A DNA stretch of 53,528 bases from a bacterium (GCA_030646955.1 JAUSKM010000003.1:1-53528), one strand, 5' to 3'; numbered from the stretch's first letter, positions 39,823 to 48,757 are shown. Notes: generated by a model not told the origin, from the sequence alone. Program-made: numbers and translations.

Positions 39823-39900
39823 AGATATCCTCGGCGGGACTCCTCGGAGTTCCTTCACAATCGGACCCAAAACGCTCGAAAGAAAGGAAAGGTACAAGCA

Positions 39901-41487
39901 ATGGACCAAGATCGTCGCGCGGGGAAGATTCTCATCACGCTTGGCATCTGGATCGCGATCGTCGGCATCGGCGCTCTCGCGTGGGTGTACGTCATCCAAC
40001 CGCGGATGAGCAACCAGCTGGTGGCAGCAACCAGTTCGGATTCCGCATATGCGCACACGCTTGCGTGTGCGGCAGACGGCTTCTCGGGCTACGCGTTCCT
40101 GCGCAGTCCCGCGATGACCAAGACGCTCAAGGATGCCGGCATTAAGCTGGACATCCGTGACGACAAGGCGGACTACGCCGGGCGCATGCAAGCCATGGCG
40201 AAGGGCGATGTGGACCTCGCGGTTTTCACCATCGATTCCTTCATCAAGGCGGGCGTGAAGCTGGGCTACACGCGGTACGAGGACTTCCCGGGCACCATCG
40301 TTCTCGTCGTCGACCAGACGGTTGGCGGTGATGCGATGGTTGCGTACGAGGAGGCCGTGCCGACGATGGAGGCGTTGAATCACCCCGAGGGGCGGTTCAT
40401 GTTCACGCCAGATTCGCCGTCCGAATTCCTCGGCCGTGTCGCGTACGCCACGTTCTCGTATCCGCTCGTTCCCGAGCAGTGGTATGAGGAAGCGGATGGC
40501 GCCGCGGACGTGCTGAAGAAGTTGAAGGCCGCGGATCCCAAGGCGAAGCGGATCTACGTGCTCTGGGAGCCGTACCTGTCCGAGGCGCTGAAGATCAAGG
40601 GCGTGAAGAAGCTCTTGGGCTCGGACAAGTGTACGGACTGCATCGTTGACGTGCTCGTCTTCGGGCGCGCGTTCGCTGCGGAGCATCCCGAGCTTGTCGA
40701 GCAGGTGACGCGCGCGTACTTGAGCGCCGCACACAGCTATCAGCAGACGCAAGACACGCTGCACGCGTTGCTCATCGCGGATGCGGAAGCGGGGGGCGAG
40801 AAGCTCTCTGCGTACGCAGCCGCGGCGATCGCGGACGGCATCCAGTGGAAGCGGGTGCGGGAGAACTACATCCACTTCGGACTGGAAGAGGACCCCCAGG
40901 GGAAGATCAAGCCCCTGGAAGACCTGGTCGTGTACGTCGTGGGCATGCTGGAGAAGACCGGCGCGTTCCCCAAGGGCACGCTCACCGGCAGTCCGACGGC
41001 GCTGTACTTCAGCGGCACCATGCGCGCATTGCAGGCCAGCAACTACCATCCGGGCAAGAAGGCGGAGATCATCGCCGATCTGGGACCGGGGGCAGCGGAC
41101 TTGGAAGCAGCGCGCGCGGCGGCGGACCTTCCGGCGCTGGATGATGCCGGCTGGGCAAAGCTGGCGCACGTGGGATCGGCGCGCGTGGAGCCCATCAGCT
41201 TCAAGCGTGGCACCGCGGAGATCAGCGAGTACAGCCAGGCAGACCTGGACGCGTTGGCAGGTAACGTGAGCCGGTGGTCCACGTACTACGTGCGCATCGT
41301 CGGCAGTTCGCAGGCAGTGGGCGATGCAAAAGCGAATGCGGCGCTTGCCGCCGCACGCGCGACTGCGGTGCGTGATGCGCTGGTTGCAGCGGGCATTGCG
41401 GAAACGCGAGTGCGTACCGCCAGCGTCGCGCCCAGTGCCGATGGACGTTCCGAGGTGCGGTTCGAGTTCTTGCAGCAGCAGTACTGA
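39901..41487 (+). CDS. Membrane-anchored substrate-binding protein fused to an OmpA-like domain
   Basis: The ATG at 39901 follows AAAGGAAAGG; 528 aa. One membrane segment at about 11-32 (LITLGIWIAIVGIGALAWVY), with no signal-peptide cleavage motif, so it is a signal anchor. Residues about 45-400 form a binding-protein-like region (CAADGFSGYAFLRS, GDVDLAVFTIDSF, YVLWEPYLSEALKIKG). An OmpA-like C-terminus follows (about 415-525: EPISFKRGTAEISEYSQ, YYVRIVGSS, ARATAVRDALVAAGI, SEVRFEFL). Same architecture as the 36984 product, except that it is tethered in the membrane. It may link the membrane to the wall and present a ligand to the permease. Confidence 0.82.
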   Translation: MDQDRRAGKILITLGIWIAIVGIGALAWVYVIQPRMSNQLVAATSSDSAYAHTLACAADGFSGYAFLRSPAMTKTLKDAGIKLDIRDDKADYAGRMQAMAKGDVDLAVFTIDSFIKAGVKLGYTRYEDFPGTIVLVVDQTVGGDAMVAYEEAVPTMEALNHPEGRFMFTPDSPSEFLGRVAYATFSYPLVPEQWYEEADGAADVLKKLKAADPKAKRIYVLWEPYLSEALKIKGVKKLLGSDKCTDCIVDVLVFGRAFAAEHPELVEQVTRAYLSAAHSYQQTQDTLHALLIADAEAGGEKLSAYAAAAIADGIQWKRVRENYIHFGLEEDPQGKIKPLEDLVVYVVGMLEKTGAFPKGTLTGSPTALYFSGTMRALQASNYHPGKKAEIIADLGPGAADLEAARAAADLPALDDAGWAKLAHVGSARVEPISFKRGTAEISEYSQADLDALAGNVSRWSTYYVRIVGSSQAVGDAKANAALAAARATAVRDALVAAGIAETRVRTASVAPSADGRSEVRFEFLQQQY

Positions 41488-41526
41488 CGGTCAGGACCGC
41501 GCGCTCTGCGCGCAGAAAGGAGTGTC

Positions 41527-42300
41527 ATGCTGGACCGAAAGCGTTTCGCACGGGCGTACGCGCTTCGCCTCGCCTCGCGCATGACGACGGTCCTACCGGT
41601 GGGGATCGGCGCAGGCGCGCTCGTCATCGGCGGTTTCATCCTGGGAGAACCCATGGCCGCGTTCTTGGGGATCCTGGGGATCCTGGGCGGCATCGGCATG
41701 TTCTGTACGCGCCTCGTCGCAAAGGACGAAGCGCTGGTGGCCGCAGTGGCCGCCGATCTGCAGGAAGCCGCAGCAGCAGATGCGCGCGCGGCTTTGGATG
41801 CACTGGCGCGCGAGCTTGCAGCGTTCGACGATCCGCAGCCGGCGGAGCTCCTTCGGGAGCTGCGGGAGCTGCTGGCCGCGTTTGCGAGGAACGATGTGTG
41901 GGCAACCCGCATCAACGATGTATCGGCGGCGGAGATCACCAGCGGTGTGCGGGAGCTTGGTGCGCAGGCAATCGAGCAGCTTCGCGCGACGCTGCAGCTC
42001 TCTCGCACGATGCAGGATCTTCCGCGCAGCGCGTGTGGACCATTGACGACGGCACGCACACAGCTCATCGGAGAAGTGCGCGCCAGCGTCGGTGCACTGA
42101 CTACCATGCTTGCAGAGGTGGTGCACCTCGGCAGCAGTAATGATGCCGTAGGCGATGTCGCGACGGTGCGCCAACAGTTGCAGCAATCGCTGGACATCGC
42201 GCGACGGGTGGATGCAGCAATGCAAGGAGAATCCGAAACCGTGCGTCGTGCGCGGCAACGGGGACAACAGTTGCGAAGCAGCGAAGGTAGGAGGGAGTGA
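41527..42300 (+). CDS. Membrane hairpin plus coiled-coil protein
   Basis: The ATG at 41527 follows AAAGGAGTGTC; 257 aa. Two closely spaced membrane segments (about 20-60: TVLPVGIGAGALVIGGFIL, MAAFLGILGILGGIGMF) are followed by about 190 residues of Ala/Leu/Glu-rich helices with coiled-coil character. It ends a few bases before the PspA gene, whose start overlaps its own Shine-Dalgarno region. By position it could be the membrane partner of PspA, a role filled by PspB/PspC or other small membrane proteins elsewhere, though sequence similarity is not apparent. The 27949-28845 product has the same topology. Confidence 0.78.
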   Translation: MLDRKRFARAYALRLASRMTTVLPVGIGAGALVIGGFILGEPMAAFLGILGILGGIGMFCTRLVAKDEALVAAVAADLQEAAAADARAALDALARELAAFDDPQPAELLRELRELLAAFARNDVWATRINDVSAAEITSGVRELGAQAIEQLRATLQLSRTMQDLPRSACGPLTTARTQLIGEVRASVGALTTMLAEVVHLGSSNDAVGDVATVRQQLQQSLDIARRVDAAMQGESETVRRARQRGQQLRSSEGRRE

Positions 42301-42302
42301 CG

Positions 42303-43145
42303 ATGGGACGTTTCTTCAGAGGATTGTGGTACTTCGTGAGCGGGCAGTTCATCTGGGGTGCGAAGCAGTTGGAGCGCAATCCCGCGGTCATCGAGGCGGA
42401 GTTCGACAGCGCCATCGGCAAGCTCAAGCGCCGGTTCACGGCGGCCAAGGAAGCGGTGGGCAACCTCATTGCCATGCGCGAGAAGCGCAAGCGCGATCTG
42501 GAGACGCTCACCGAGACGCTCGAGACGCATCGCGAGACCATGGACGGGAGCAAGGCGCTCCTCCAGGAGGTCGTCGCCGGGCTGCGTAGCCAGGGACTGG
42601 ACGATGCCGCTATCCAGCAGCACGCCGACTACCTTCAGTACGCCAGTGCGTTCCAGGACGCGCAGTCGTCCGCAGATGCGGTGGAGGCGGATATCGCGCG
42701 CTGCGAGGAGGACATCAAGCACCTCGAGCAGCAGGCCAGCGACTACAAGATCCAGCTGCAGGAGATGCAGCGCGAGATCGAGAAGATCAAGACCGAGAAG
42801 CATGCCACGATCGCCGACATCTCCTTCGCCACGCAGGTGCAGCAGATGAACGACGCGCTGGCGGGCATCGGTTCCGACGGCGTGTCGGAGACGCTGGCCA
42901 GCCTGCGCGAGCGGCGCGATCAGGCCAAGGCGCAGGCGACGCTGTCGCGTGAGTTGTCCGGTGCGGACGCGCGCGTGCAGGCCGCCAAGATCCGGACGGC
43001 AGCGCGCCGTTCGCGTGCGAACACGGAGCTCGCGGCCCAGCTGGGCCTGGGCGCCAAGCCGGTCGTGGAGACCGCGACCAAGGCAGCGGTGGCCGAGGCC
43101 GTGGGCGACAGCGGCAGTTCCAAGCCCGGCGCGTTGCCGGGTTGA
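42303..43145 (+). CDS. PspA/IM30 (Vipp1) family protein
   Basis: The ATG at 42303 follows AGGAGG with 8-base spacing; the GTG at 42297 is too close. 280 aa: an amphipathic N-terminal helix (GRFFRGLWYFVSGQFIWGAK), then a nearly continuous helical coiled coil with the PspA-like start (NPAVIEAEFDSAIGKLKRRF) and LHREM-type heptads, ending in an Ala/Gly-rich tail. PspA/IM30 proteins are ESCRT-III relatives that assemble on damaged membranes and preserve the ion barrier. Here the gene lies between a membrane hairpin protein and an ABC system. It ends at a strong terminator-like hairpin (43158). Confidence 0.82.
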   Translation: MGRFFRGLWYFVSGQFIWGAKQLERNPAVIEAEFDSAIGKLKRRFTAAKEAVGNLIAMREKRKRDLETLTETLETHRETMDGSKALLQEVVAGLRSQGLDDAAIQQHADYLQYASAFQDAQSSADAVEADIARCEEDIKHLEQQASDYKIQLQEMQREIEKIKTEKHATIADISFATQVQQMNDALAGIGSDGVSETLASLRERRDQAKAQATLSRELSGADARVQAAKIRTAARRSRANTELAAQLGLGAKPVVETATKAAVAEAVGDSGSSKPGALPG

Positions 43146-43157
43146 TGGTGTGACGGA

Positions 43158-43188
43158 GGAAGCGCCCCGCATGGGGCGGGGCGCTTCC
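43158..43188 (+). terminator. Hairpin after the PspA gene
   Basis: GGAAGCGCCCCGC / GCGGGGCGCTTCC. Tail ATCCTTTCCTTG is only modestly T-rich, so partial read-through into the ABC genes is likely. Confidence 0.75.
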
Positions 43189-43238
43189 ATCCTTTCCTTG
43201 CAGTACCAACCCAAGTAAGAAAGAAGAAGGAGTGTCCC

Positions 43239-44492
43239 GTGATCCAGAAGATTTTGATGGTGGGCATCGCCGCGCTCGTGCTGGGCGCGTGCAACGGCGA
43301 GCAGGAGCAGGTGCCTTCGCCGGAGGCGGTTTCGGTTTCCACGGCGCAGCAGGAAGACGCGCTGCCGGTGAAGATCAAGAACCCGCCGCTGACGAACGTC
43401 ACGCCGGCCGAGCCGCTCACGCTCGCGCCGCTCATCGATACCGCGGGCATCGCGCCCTGCGCGTACTCGTCCGGCACGCTCGCGTACAGCGAGTACGCCA
43501 GCTGGTCCACGTACGACGTGGCCGAGATGCAGGGCTACGTCTCCGGTCAGGAGGGGCGCTGCGGGCCGGTGGAGCGCAAGTACGGGGTGGACGTGGTGCT
43601 CAAGTTCATGGAGTATGACCCCAGCATCGGCGCGTTCGCGGCGCGGCAGGTGGACGCCGTGACCATCACGAACGGCGACACGCTGGGCGTGGCCACCGCG
43701 TCCGATCAGCCCGTGGTGGCCGTCCACGCGACGTCCACCAGTTACGGCGCCGATCGCATCCTGGTTCCGAAGTCGGTGACCGGTTTCGCCGGTCTCAAGG
43801 CGCTCAAGTGTCGCGGGCTGGAGGCGACGGTGAGCCACTACAACGTCGAGGAGGTTTCCCGCGCGAACGGCGTGGACCCGACGGGCTACACGTACGCCAT
43901 GATGGATCCGGGCGCCGCGGCCGCCGCGATGAAGACCAACGATCCCGAGGCGCAGTGCATCTCCGTGTGGGAGCCCTTCGCGCAGGACACGCTGGCGGCA
44001 CGCAGCGACGTGCACGTGCTGGCGGACTCCACGGCCATCCCGGCCGAGATCCTGGACCTCGTCGTCGTGCACCAGGCGGTGCTCGATCGGCCGCACGGCA
44101 AGGCGTTCGTGCTGGCGCTCATCGAGGCGTACTACCGCGTGGTGGCAGACCTGGAAGGGCCGGATAGCGACAACGCGCATCGGCGCCTGGGAAAGAAGGT
44201 GACCGATCTCTCGGCGGAGCAGATGCGGGACGTGCTGACGCGCTCTGTGCTCTACCGCCGGCCGCAGTGGGTGGTCTCGCTCTTCACGGACGGACAGACG
44301 TTCCCGTTCCCCGAAGGCGTCACCTCGCCGCCGCTCTCCAAGATCATGGAGAAGAACGTCGCCTGGGCGAAGGCGCACGGCGTCACGAAGGGCGCCGATG
44401 TGACCGTCGGGTACGGGGCGAAGGACGCGGCGACCAACGCTAGCTTCCGATTCGACCCCACGTACGTGCAGGCGTTCATGGCGCAGCAGTAG
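43239..44492 (+). CDS. Substrate-binding lipoprotein (NMT1/SsuA-like)
   Basis: The start is GTG at 43239 after AAGAAGGAGTGTCCC; 417 aa. Lipobox LVLGAC puts the lipidated Cys at 18, so the mature protein is anchored on the outer leaflet. The binding-protein region follows a Pro/Thr linker: PCAYSSGTLAYSEYASWSTY, QVDAVTITNGDTLGVATA, ALKCRGLEATVSHYNVEEV, CISVWEPFAQDTL. This is the pattern of taurine/sulfonate/thiamine-precursor receptors. It is the most orthodox receptor for the permease/ATPase pair that follows. The ligand cannot be told from sequence. Confidence 0.85.
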   Translation: MIQKILMVGIAALVLGACNGEQEQVPSPEAVSVSTAQQEDALPVKIKNPPLTNVTPAEPLTLAPLIDTAGIAPCAYSSGTLAYSEYASWSTYDVAEMQGYVSGQEGRCGPVERKYGVDVVLKFMEYDPSIGAFAARQVDAVTITNGDTLGVATASDQPVVAVHATSTSYGADRILVPKSVTGFAGLKALKCRGLEATVSHYNVEEVSRANGVDPTGYTYAMMDPGAAAAAMKTNDPEAQCISVWEPFAQDTLAARSDVHVLADSTAIPAEILDLVVVHQAVLDRPHGKAFVLALIEAYYRVVADLEGPDSDNAHRRLGKKVTDLSAEQMRDVLTRSVLYRRPQWVVSLFTDGQTFPFPEGVTSPPLSKIMEKNVAWAKAHGVTKGADVTVGYGAKDAATNASFRFDPTYVQAFMAQQ

Positions 44493-44519
44493 CTGCACGG
44501 GGTCCGATGGAACCAATAA

Positions 44520-44545
44520 CCGGGAGGAGGTGTTCCTCCTCCCGG
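44520..44545 (+). terminator. Intercistronic hairpin before the permease gene
   Basis: CCGGGAGGAGG / CCTCCTCCCGG with loop TGTT, followed by a smaller AATGGC/GCCATT hairpin. No T-run. Likely differential-expression element. Confidence 0.6.
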
Positions 44546-44635
44546 CTTCACGCTCGAGGCGAATGGCATAGCCATTGGCCGCAAACGTGAGGTCTTTCCC
44601 AACTAAAGAATGACAGCAACGAAAGGAGAAGATGC

Positions 44636-45448
44636 ATGATTCGCGCTCCCATCAGTGATCGCCAGCGTATCGCGCTGGGCGTTGCGGCAGTCGCCGCGAT
44701 CCTCGTGGCGTACACGGTCGTCGCGCACGTCCGCCATCTCGATAACGCGGCGGACCGTATCGTTCCGACGTGGACGCAGCTCTGGGCCGGCATCGTGCGC
44801 ATCACGACGCTGGATCCGGACGACCATGTCCGCTACATCGTGGCGGACAGTTCGGCAACCGGCCTTCGGTTCCTCCTGGGGTTTGGCATCAGCGTCATTG
44901 CGAGCTTTGTGATCGGCGTGGCCATGGGCTGCTTCCGGCGAGTCCGGGCGCTCCTCTTGCCTGCGCTCTCCGCGCTCGCGCGCATTCCGCCAACGGCAGT
45001 GACCGCGGTCATCATGGCGATGGTGGGCACGGGCATGACGTTCTTCCAGTTCGCCATCGCCTTCGGGGTCTTCCCGATTCTGGCCGAGAGCATTTGCCTG
45101 GCCGTGGACGACGTACCGGATGAGCTGATCCAGAAATCGTATACGCTAGGTGCATCGCAGGGAGAAGTCATCGGCAACGTGATCGTTCCGCAGATTCTTC
45201 CCAAGGTGCTGGATGCAATCCGGCTGCAGATCGGACCCGCGTTGGTCTACCTCATCTCGGCAGAGCTCTTGGCTGCCGATATGGGGTTTGGGTACCGCAT
45301 CCGCCGCTTCGGGCGCCTGGCGCAGATGGACATCGTGTTCCCGTACCTGGCCGCGCTTGCCGTCTTTGGCCTGGTGGTCACGGCGGCGTTCGCATGGATC
45401 CGCGTGAAGCGTTGTCCATGGTATCAACCGACAAAGGAGGGTGCGTGA
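44636..45448 (+). CDS. ABC transporter permease (SsuC/TauC-like)
   Basis: The ATG at 44636 follows AAAGGAGAAGATGC; 270 aa with about six membrane helices. The EAA-type coupling loop is SYTLGASQGEVIGNVIVPQI (about 165-184), followed by LPKVLDAIRLQIG. This is the layout of the BPD_transp_1 permeases of sulfonate/taurine/nitrate importers. Its stop shares one base with the ATPase start (TGATG at 45446-45450), so translation is coupled. Substrate unknown. Confidence 0.93.
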   Translation: MIRAPISDRQRIALGVAAVAAILVAYTVVAHVRHLDNAADRIVPTWTQLWAGIVRITTLDPDDHVRYIVADSSATGLRFLLGFGISVIASFVIGVAMGCFRRVRALLLPALSALARIPPTAVTAVIMAMVGTGMTFFQFAIAFGVFPILAESICLAVDDVPDELIQKSYTLGASQGEVIGNVIVPQILPKVLDAIRLQIGPALVYLISAELLAADMGFGYRIRRFGRLAQMDIVFPYLAALAVFGLVVTAAFAWIRVKRCPWYQPTKEGA

Positions 45449-46386
45449 TGACCGAGCGCTCCATCATGGTCAGCATGCAGCACGTGCACAAACGCTTCGG
45501 CCCGAAGCATGTGTTGTTCGATGTGAACCTGCGGTTCGAGCGCGGGGGATTTGTCAGCTTGGTCGGACCGTCCGGCTGCGGCAAGTCCACGCTCCTCTAC
45601 ATGATCCTCGGTACGCTCAAGCCCACCGCGGGCGTCGTGCTCGTGGGCGGCGCGCTGGTGCAGGGCTTGTCGCGGAACCGCGGAATCGTGTACCAGCACT
45701 ACTCGCTCTTCCCGCACCTTACCGTGTTGGAGAATGTTGCGTTCGGGCGCATGCTTGATGCAACCTCCATCCCGTTCCGCGTATTGCGGCCGTTCGCGTG
45801 GCGCGCGCTGCGCAAGCGGCATCTGGATGAGGCTCGCGATCTGCTCACGCACGTGGGTCTTGGCGATCCGCAGACGCTCCAGTGCTACCCGCACCAGCTC
45901 TCCGGCGGCATGCGACAGCGCGTGGCCATCGCGCAGGCGATGATCATGAAGCCGTCCGTGCTCCTCCTGGATGAGCCGTTTGGCGCGCTGGATCAGGCAA
46001 CGCGGGAGTCATTGCAGCGCATGATCCTCCAGTTGCATGCGGACAACGAGCGCGCACGAGCAGAGGGACGCCAGGACGATATCGTCACCGTCGTGCTCGT
46101 CACGCACGAGATCGACGAAGCGATCCTTCTGGCGGACAAGGTGGTTGGCGTCTCGCAGTACTGGAACTGGCGCGAGCAGGGGTACGATAGGTGCCCCGGT
46201 GCCACGGTGGTGTACAGCAAGCCCGCGCCGATCTTCAAGCCGGATCACGAAGCGCAACATAGCGCGTTCGTGGAACAGCGTCAGGAGATCATTCGCGCGG
46301 CCATGGACGAAACAGTACTCCAGCCGCCCGAGATGTATCGGACGTTCTGGAAGGGTGATGCACCCACTGCGCGAGGTGCGGCATGA
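45448..46386 (+). CDS. ABC transporter ATP-binding protein (SsuB/TauB-like)
   Basis: The ATG at 45448 follows AAAGGAGGGTGCG and overlaps the permease stop; 312 aa. Walker [10 protein letters not shown] at 40-48, Q-loop [10 protein letters not shown], signature LSGGMRQR, Walker [15 protein letters not shown] and H-loop [10 protein letters not shown]. The ~60 residues after the core (YNWREQGY-type stretch to the RTFWKGD end) exceed the usual ~250-aa length and could be a regulatory tail. It overlaps the AAA ATPase gene as ATGA (46383-46386). Confidence 0.95.
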   Translation: MTERSIMVSMQHVHKRFGPKHVLFDVNLRFERGGFVSLVGPSGCGKSTLLYMILGTLKPTAGVVLVGGALVQGLSRNRGIVYQHYSLFPHLTVLENVAFGRMLDATSIPFRVLRPFAWRALRKRHLDEARDLLTHVGLGDPQTLQCYPHQLSGGMRQRVAIAQAMIMKPSVLLLDEPFGALDQATRESLQRMILQLHADNERARAEGRQDDIVTVVLVTHEIDEAILLADKVVGVSQYWNWREQGYDRCPGATVVYSKPAPIFKPDHEAQHSAFVEQRQEIIRAAMDETVLQPPEMYRTFWKGDAPTARGAA

Positions 46387-48200
46387 GCGCAACGACCGAG
46401 TACGGATTCATGCAGGCGTTGGGACGCGCGGTGAAGGCGGGCACATCTCGCGTCATCGCGCTCACCGGCAACGTGTCAGATCTCTTCGCGCTCCCGAGGG
46501 AGGGCGAGGTGCCGCTGGATGTGCCGCTCTTGGACTACCTGGCCAAGCGGTTCGACGTTGGCACGTGGGTGCCCGTGGTCTACAGCCTCAACGATGCGAT
46601 TCGCTTCGTGCAGAAGGATGATCAGCAGCGCTTCACCGAGGCGTGGGTGCGATTCCAGACCGGACGTACCACGAACGAGCTGGCGATCCAGCGGTTCCTT
46701 CGCGCCCATGCGGAGAGCGAGGACGCAGCGGACCTGGTGGCAACTGCGGAGGAGTTTACCAAGGCACTGGAAGAGGCCAAGGGCAACGCGACGCTCGCGT
46801 TGGAGCTTCTCCGGTGGATGTGCGTCGCGTCGCGCGCAACGGTGGGCGGCACGCGCATCTTCTCGGGTAACCTGGTCATCATCATCGAGGACGCGGATCT
46901 CCTCACTCCCGCGGCCGACCCGGCGCACCTTTCGGAGGGCAACCTCCGGCGCATCGCGATCTGTCGTGATTGGTTTGGGGATCTGGGGTTCATGGAGGGG
47001 CCGGATACGGTTATCCTCCTGACGGAATCGCGATCGGCGCTGAACGAGCGCATCGCAAAGCTCCCGCAGCTTCTGGATATCGCCATCCCTGCGCCCTCGG
47101 CAGTGGAGCGGCAGGCGTACATCGAGCGGTTCATCGCCGCGCGGCCGGTGCAGCTTTGGGAGAATGTCCCTGCGCTTGCGCATGCAACCGCGGGGCTCAC
47201 GATCCACGCGCTTCGGCAGCTTCTGGTGGACGCCGCGTACGACAACGCGATGCTCACCCTGCAGCTCGTCACGCGGCAGGTGGAGCGGTTCATCATCGGC
47301 CAGCTGGGCGAAGGGACCGTGGAGTTCTCACGGCCGGAGCACACGCTGGCGGATCTCGTTGGCAACCAGGCGCTCATCGCGTTCATCCAGGAGAAATTGG
47401 TCCCGCGCCTGCGGCGGACGGATCGGTATGCGCTTCCGGGCGCGGCCATCCCCGGTTCCATCGGCGCGGGCAAGACGTATATCTTTGAGGCGGTCGCTGG
47501 GGAGATTGGCTGCCCGGTGCTGCTGCTCAAGAACCTCCGCAGCAAGTGGTACGGCGGAACGGACATCATCTTCGAACGGCTTCGCCGCGTCGTGGAGGCG
47601 CTTGCGAAGGTCGTCGTGTTTGTGGACGAGGCCGACACGCAGTTCGGCGGCGTCGGCGCGGACACGCATGAGACGGAGCGGCGCCTCACCGGCAAACTCC
47701 AGGCCATGATGTCCGATACCAAGCTGCGCGGGAAGGTGCACTGGATGCTCATGACGGCGCGCATCCACCTCCTCTCCGCCGACATCCGGCGGCCGGGGCG
47801 CGTGGGTAACCTCATCATCCCGGTGTTCGATCCCGCGGGCGACGATTTCGAGGCGTTCCTTCGGTGGGCGATCAGCATCGCGTGCACGCCGGAGCAACTG
47901 TCTTCCGCGACGCGGGAGAAGCTGCGTGCCGCGGTTTCCGGATACTCGGCAGCGGCGTTCGCGGCACTCCGTGAGGAGCTTGCGGCCGTGGCGCATGGCG
48001 GCACATTGTCCGCGGAGCAGATCCTTGCGATCGTCAGCGACATCGTGCCGGCCAACATCGGGAGCGAACGGCGGTACCAGGAGCTCCACGCGGTGCTCAA
48101 CTGCACGCGCAAATCGCTCTGGCCTGCGTGGTACACCGATGCCAATCGCGAGGAGTGTCTGCACGAGCTGCGCATGCTGGAGGCAAGCGGGATTCGGTAG
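46383..48200 (+). CDS. Two-domain AAA ATPase with a degenerate first domain
   Basis: The ATG at 46383 overlaps the ABC ATPase stop by 4 bases; 605 aa. Domain 1 (about 1-310) keeps an AAA-like fold (VIALTGNVSDLF, LVIIIEDADLLTP) but has no P-loop lysine, so it is probably inactive. Domain 2 (about 320-560) is intact: Walker A GSIGAGKT at 358-365, Walker B VVFVDEADTQ at 411-420, a pore/helix segment LRSKWYGGTDIIFERLRR, and candidate arginine fingers at IRRPGR (469-473). This is the classical AAA type that remodels proteins through a hexamer. Coupled translation with an ABC ATPase and co-location with PspA and vWA proteins suggest a membrane-complex remodeller. No closer family assigned. Confidence 0.85.
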   Translation: MSATTEYGFMQALGRAVKAGTSRVIALTGNVSDLFALPREGEVPLDVPLLDYLAKRFDVGTWVPVVYSLNDAIRFVQKDDQQRFTEAWVRFQTGRTTNELAIQRFLRAHAESEDAADLVATAEEFTKALEEAKGNATLALELLRWMCVASRATVGGTRIFSGNLVIIIEDADLLTPAADPAHLSEGNLRRIAICRDWFGDLGFMEGPDTVILLTESRSALNERIAKLPQLLDIAIPAPSAVERQAYIERFIAARPVQLWENVPALAHATAGLTIHALRQLLVDAAYDNAMLTLQLVTRQVERFIIGQLGEGTVEFSRPEHTLADLVGNQALIAFIQEKLVPRLRRTDRYALPGAAIPGSIGAGKTYIFEAVAGEIGCPVLLLKNLRSKWYGGTDIIFERLRRVVEALAKVVVFVDEADTQFGGVGADTHETERRLTGKLQAMMSDTKLRGKVHWMLMTARIHLLSADIRRPGRVGNLIIPVFDPAGDDFEAFLRWAISIACTPEQLSSATREKLRAAVSGYSAAAFAALREELAAVAHGGTLSAEQILAIVSDIVPANIGSERRYQELHAVLNCTRKSLWPAWYTDANREECLHELRMLEASGIR

Positions 48201-48266
48201 GGGCGGTTCCCGCAATAGTGCGGGTGCGTGCCATGGGAACTACGAAGCAGATAAAGGAGTGCGGGT

Positions 48267-48749
48267 ATGCGATGGGGAGTGATAGCATGCGTGGTTATGC
48301 TTGCGGGCAGCGCGAGTGCGCAGGACTGGGGCCTCAACGTGGCGGGTTCGGAATCGCTTGGGCTGGACGACGGCGTCGAGCATCTGGGCTTCTACCCGTG
48401 CGTGGTGGTTTCCTACACGTTCAAGATGGGCGAGGTTGCGATTTCGCCGGGCCTGGGCGTCGAGTGGGCTGCGGGCGGGGACTTCTGGGGGTTCATGGCG
48501 ACCGTTGCCGCGGACTACCCCATCACCGAATCTTTCGGTGTGGACGGTATCGTGGCGTTCGTCCACGATCAGCGGCGTGGCGACTGGGCGCACGCGGGCT
48601 ACTACGCGGGCCTAGGGCCCGGCGTCTCATGGTTTGTGACCAGCCGCGTCACAGTCACTCCCAATGTGTTGCTCTTTCGCGGCCTCAATGACGATGCCGC
48701 AGCCTGGGCGCTTGGCCCCGGTGTCAACATCTGGGTCCTGCTCAACTGA
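48267..48749 (+). CDS. Small secreted beta-rich protein
   Basis: The ATG at 48267 follows AAAGGAGTGCGGGT; 160 aa. Signal peptide at 1-19 (MRWGVIACVVMLAGSASA). The mature part alternates hydrophobic/polar strands with Gly turns and aromatic ends (YTFKMGEVAISPGLGVEWA, WFVTSRVTVTPNVLLF, GPGVNIWVLLN). This is the look of a small beta-barrel or outer-surface protein. Such a barrel would be surprising in a lineage thought to lack an outer membrane. It is the last gene of the cluster and precedes a strong terminator. Confidence 0.72.
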   Translation: MRWGVIACVVMLAGSASAQDWGLNVAGSESLGLDDGVEHLGFYPCVVVSYTFKMGEVAISPGLGVEWAAGGDFWGFMATVAADYPITESFGVDGIVAFVHDQRRGDWAHAGYYAGLGPGVSWFVTSRVTVTPNVLLFRGLNDDAAAWALGPGVNIWVLLN

Positions 48750-48757
48750 AATGCTAC

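Noticed and set aside
41286-44516. 1076-codon antisense frame opposite the membrane hairpin, PspA and lipoprotein genes
   Set aside because: Same composition artefact. The plus strand has three genes with good ribosome sites and recognisable families.
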